Positions 62,765-64,000 of a stretch of 64,000 nucleotides of DNA are shown one piece after another; the first letter of the stretch is position 1, and the number at the start of each line of letters is the position of its first letter. A program made the position numbers and the translations under genes. The stretch covers positions 1,426,001 through 1,490,000 of the forward strand of contig OY759361.1 in assembly GCA_963662355.1 (NCBI GenBank), in the 5' to 3' direction. This DNA is from WTFY01 sp026713925 (GTDB lineage: Bacteria; Pseudomonadota; Gammaproteobacteria; UBA4575). A model generated the notes under the pieces. It worked only from the letters and a program-made list of their open reading frames with translations. It ran no database searches and had not been told where the DNA came from.

Positions 62765-63505
62765 CTGCTAGATATCCTTGCGCCAGGCCTGGTCGCCGGG
62801 TTGATCGTCATGGCAGCGCACGCTCCGCTCGGAATCGAGGTCTTGAAGCGAGGTATCGTGTTTATCGACCTCGCAACGGCGCAGGTTGTGGGGCTTGCCA
62901 TTATCCTGCTCGGCATTTGGTTTGATGAGCCAATTTCTATCGTGCGTCAGGGGGTAACTTTCGGCGCCGGCGTCGTGATCGCGCTATTCTTCCGTTGGAT
63001 CGAGCGCCAGTCACCAGACGAGCAGGAAGCGGTTATAGGGAGCAGCTTTATCGTCGCTGCTTCAGCAGGTCTGCTAGTCCTTGCCAACGACCCTCATGGA
63101 GGAGAGGCGCTGAACGAAGTACTCTCCGGCCAGATTCTGTTTATCTCTTGGGGAGACATAGCAACCTTCCTGCCGGTCTATGGCATTTTCGCCATCGCGT
63201 GGTTCATCGCCCCTCGTCTTCGCAGCGGCACAGGCTTCTTTGTCCTGTTCGCTCTTGTCATTACATCCTCCGTTCAATTAGTCGGTGTCTACGTGGTGTT
63301 CGCAAGCCTCATCCTTCCGGCACTTGCCGCACGCGAGGGCAAGAGGTACATCCTTTGGCGTGCCTATATGTGTGGCGCGGTTTCCGTAGTTGCAGCCATC
63401 CTGATATCGGCAGCCGCTGATCTACCCGCTGGTCCCTTTCTCGCGCTATGTTTTGCCGTATCGGCCGCAGCGATACGTTTGCTTTACCGAGCAAAGCGCT
63501 GTTGA
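62765..63505 (+). CDS. ZnuB-type metal ABC transporter permease
   Basis: Inner-membrane permease of the ABC-3 family, about 246 residues with some seven hydrophobic segments. Landmarks are PLGIEVLKRGIVFIDLATAQ near the N-terminus and SSVQLVGVYVVFASLILPAL near the C-terminus. The frame before the first usable TTG (62801) reads LLDILAPGLVAGLIV, which looks like the normal first membrane helix. The upstream frame is open only from 62750 and holds no ATG, GTG or TTG, so I give the CTG at 62765 as the tentative start. AAGG lies 12 bases before it. No ZnuC-type ATPase gene is visible on either side. Confidence 0.8.
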   Translation: MLDILAPGLVAGLIVMAAHAPLGIEVLKRGIVFIDLATAQVVGLAIILLGIWFDEPISIVRQGVTFGAGVVIALFFRWIERQSPDEQEAVIGSSFIVAASAGLLVLANDPHGGEALNEVLSGQILFISWGDIATFLPVYGIFAIAWFIAPRLRSGTGFFVLFALVITSSVQLVGVYVVFASLILPALAAREGKRYILWRAYMCGAVSVVAAILISAAADLPAGPFLALCFAVSAAAIRLLYRAKRC

Positions 63506-64000
63506 ACTGATGCACTGCAATAGCAACTTTAGACTCAAGTGTGCGGAAGTCAGGATGGCGATAACTGCAATTATTCGGCAATAGTGCCCCATATGCCGTC
63601 TATAAATAGCAAATACCTGCTAGCAGATTAGAATGAATATCTGGCAAATAAAGTCATCGAACATTTTATTTGAACCTAAAGTCTGCCGTTGATGCTTGGG
63701 GTTCATGGATGATCCGGCACTGAAAGTTGTTTTGGGCATTGAAAGCATTGTCAGTACTATCTGCAGCGGTCAGAGGAAGTTTAATTGGTGGTACTGATGA
63801 ATCAAAGTTGGTTGTCACAAGCAGGTTGCATGCAATATACAAGGACAAAAATGGGGAACTTAACTAATAGCGGGATAGCAGTATCCTATAGTTATAATTA
63901 GTATTCGGCAGATACGCACTTTCGGGTTCTTCTTGGGATATGGTCTCAGTTTTCCTTAGAAGCAGATTCGGGGTTGATGGTTCTTAAACAGAAGATAAGA
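63506..64000. other. Gene-free right end
   Basis: About 495 bases after the permease with no recognisable gene, terminator or repeat. A minus-strand frame of about 60 codons (63848-63666) has a protein-like composition but is bounded by stops and matches nothing I know; it may be a relic. AT content rises again compared with the zinc cassette. Confidence 0.5.

Noticed and set aside
63666..63848. 60-codon minus-strand frame near the right end
   Set aside because: Composition looks protein-like, but stops bound it closely, the start would be TTG, and no family was recognised. I left it as a possible relic in the description of the gene-free end.
59175..64000. Second attachment site (repeat of the tRNA-Lys 3' end)
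   Set aside because: No copy of the T-arm/acceptor sequence was seen downstream inside the window; it may lie further right or be lost.
1..64000. CRISPR arrays, insertion sequences, rRNA genes, replication origin
   Set aside because: Looked for repeat-spacer patterns, transposase motifs, rRNA segments and DnaA-box clusters; none seen.

Overview
The window is a 64-kb piece of a gammaproteobacterial chromosome, probably from a lineage without a close model relative. The supporting markers are the gene strings miaB-ybeZ-ybeY-corC-lnt, leuS-lptE-holA, rng-yhdP-tldD-pmbA, aspS-nudB-yebC-ruvCAB-ybgC-tolQRAB-pal-cpoB-queE-queC and the presence of hda. Base composition is close to balanced for most of the length. 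By eye it is lower around 14-17.5 kb and clearly higher from 60.3 to 63.5 kb. Nothing in the sequence allows a genus to be named.

Layout. (1) 1-10.1 kb: the ribosomal super-operon from the middle of rpsC through the spc and alpha operons to rplQ, closed by a perfect hairpin terminator. It includes secY, the 37-residue rpmJ and rpoA. (2) 10.1-17.6 kb: an S-adenosylmethionine hydrolase-like gene, uvrA on the minus strand, then ssb. The common uvrA/ssb neighbourhood is split by two divergent kinase-like genes, and an FkbM-type methyltransferase faces ssb. This AT-richer stretch looks like a small surface-polysaccharide accessory locus. (3) 17.9-31.8 kb: miaB-ybeZ-ybeY-corC-lnt, then manC (GDP-mannose synthesis), leuS, lptE, a minus-strand beta-hydroxyacid dehydrogenase, holA, proA and nadD. 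(4) 31.9-49.2 kb: rng, yhdP, a nitrilase-like amidase, tldD and pmbA; a minus-strand purM-purN-DUF3108 unit; then pgsA-like, hda, an ArsC-family gene, acyP, an fmdB-type zinc ribbon gene, aspS, nudB and a small lipase-like hydrolase. (5) 49.3-59.0 kb: yebC, ruvC-ruvA-ruvB, ybgC and the tol-pal envelope-division operon, cpoB, then queE and queC for queuosine precursor synthesis. (6) 59.1-64.0 kb: a tRNA-Lys gene with its terminator, a decayed P4-type integrase, and a three-gene zinc-scavenging cassette.

The most interesting part is the right end. Next to tRNA-Lys lies an integrase pseudogene with at least three in-frame stops, a frameshift, loss of a catalytic arginine and no C-terminus. It is followed by a Zur-like operator over an extended -10 promoter. 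That operator controls a predicted outer-membrane zinc porin with a (HEEEE)n tract encoded by a 15-bp tandem repeat, a ZnuA-type binding protein and a ZnuB-type permease. The order and base composition suggest an acquired zinc-uptake island stranded at the tRNA. No ZnuC-type ATPase is visible, and the permease frame has no conventional start that covers its whole apparent N-terminus.

Limits: all homology statements come from recognising protein families by eye. No search, alignment or composition calculation was run.
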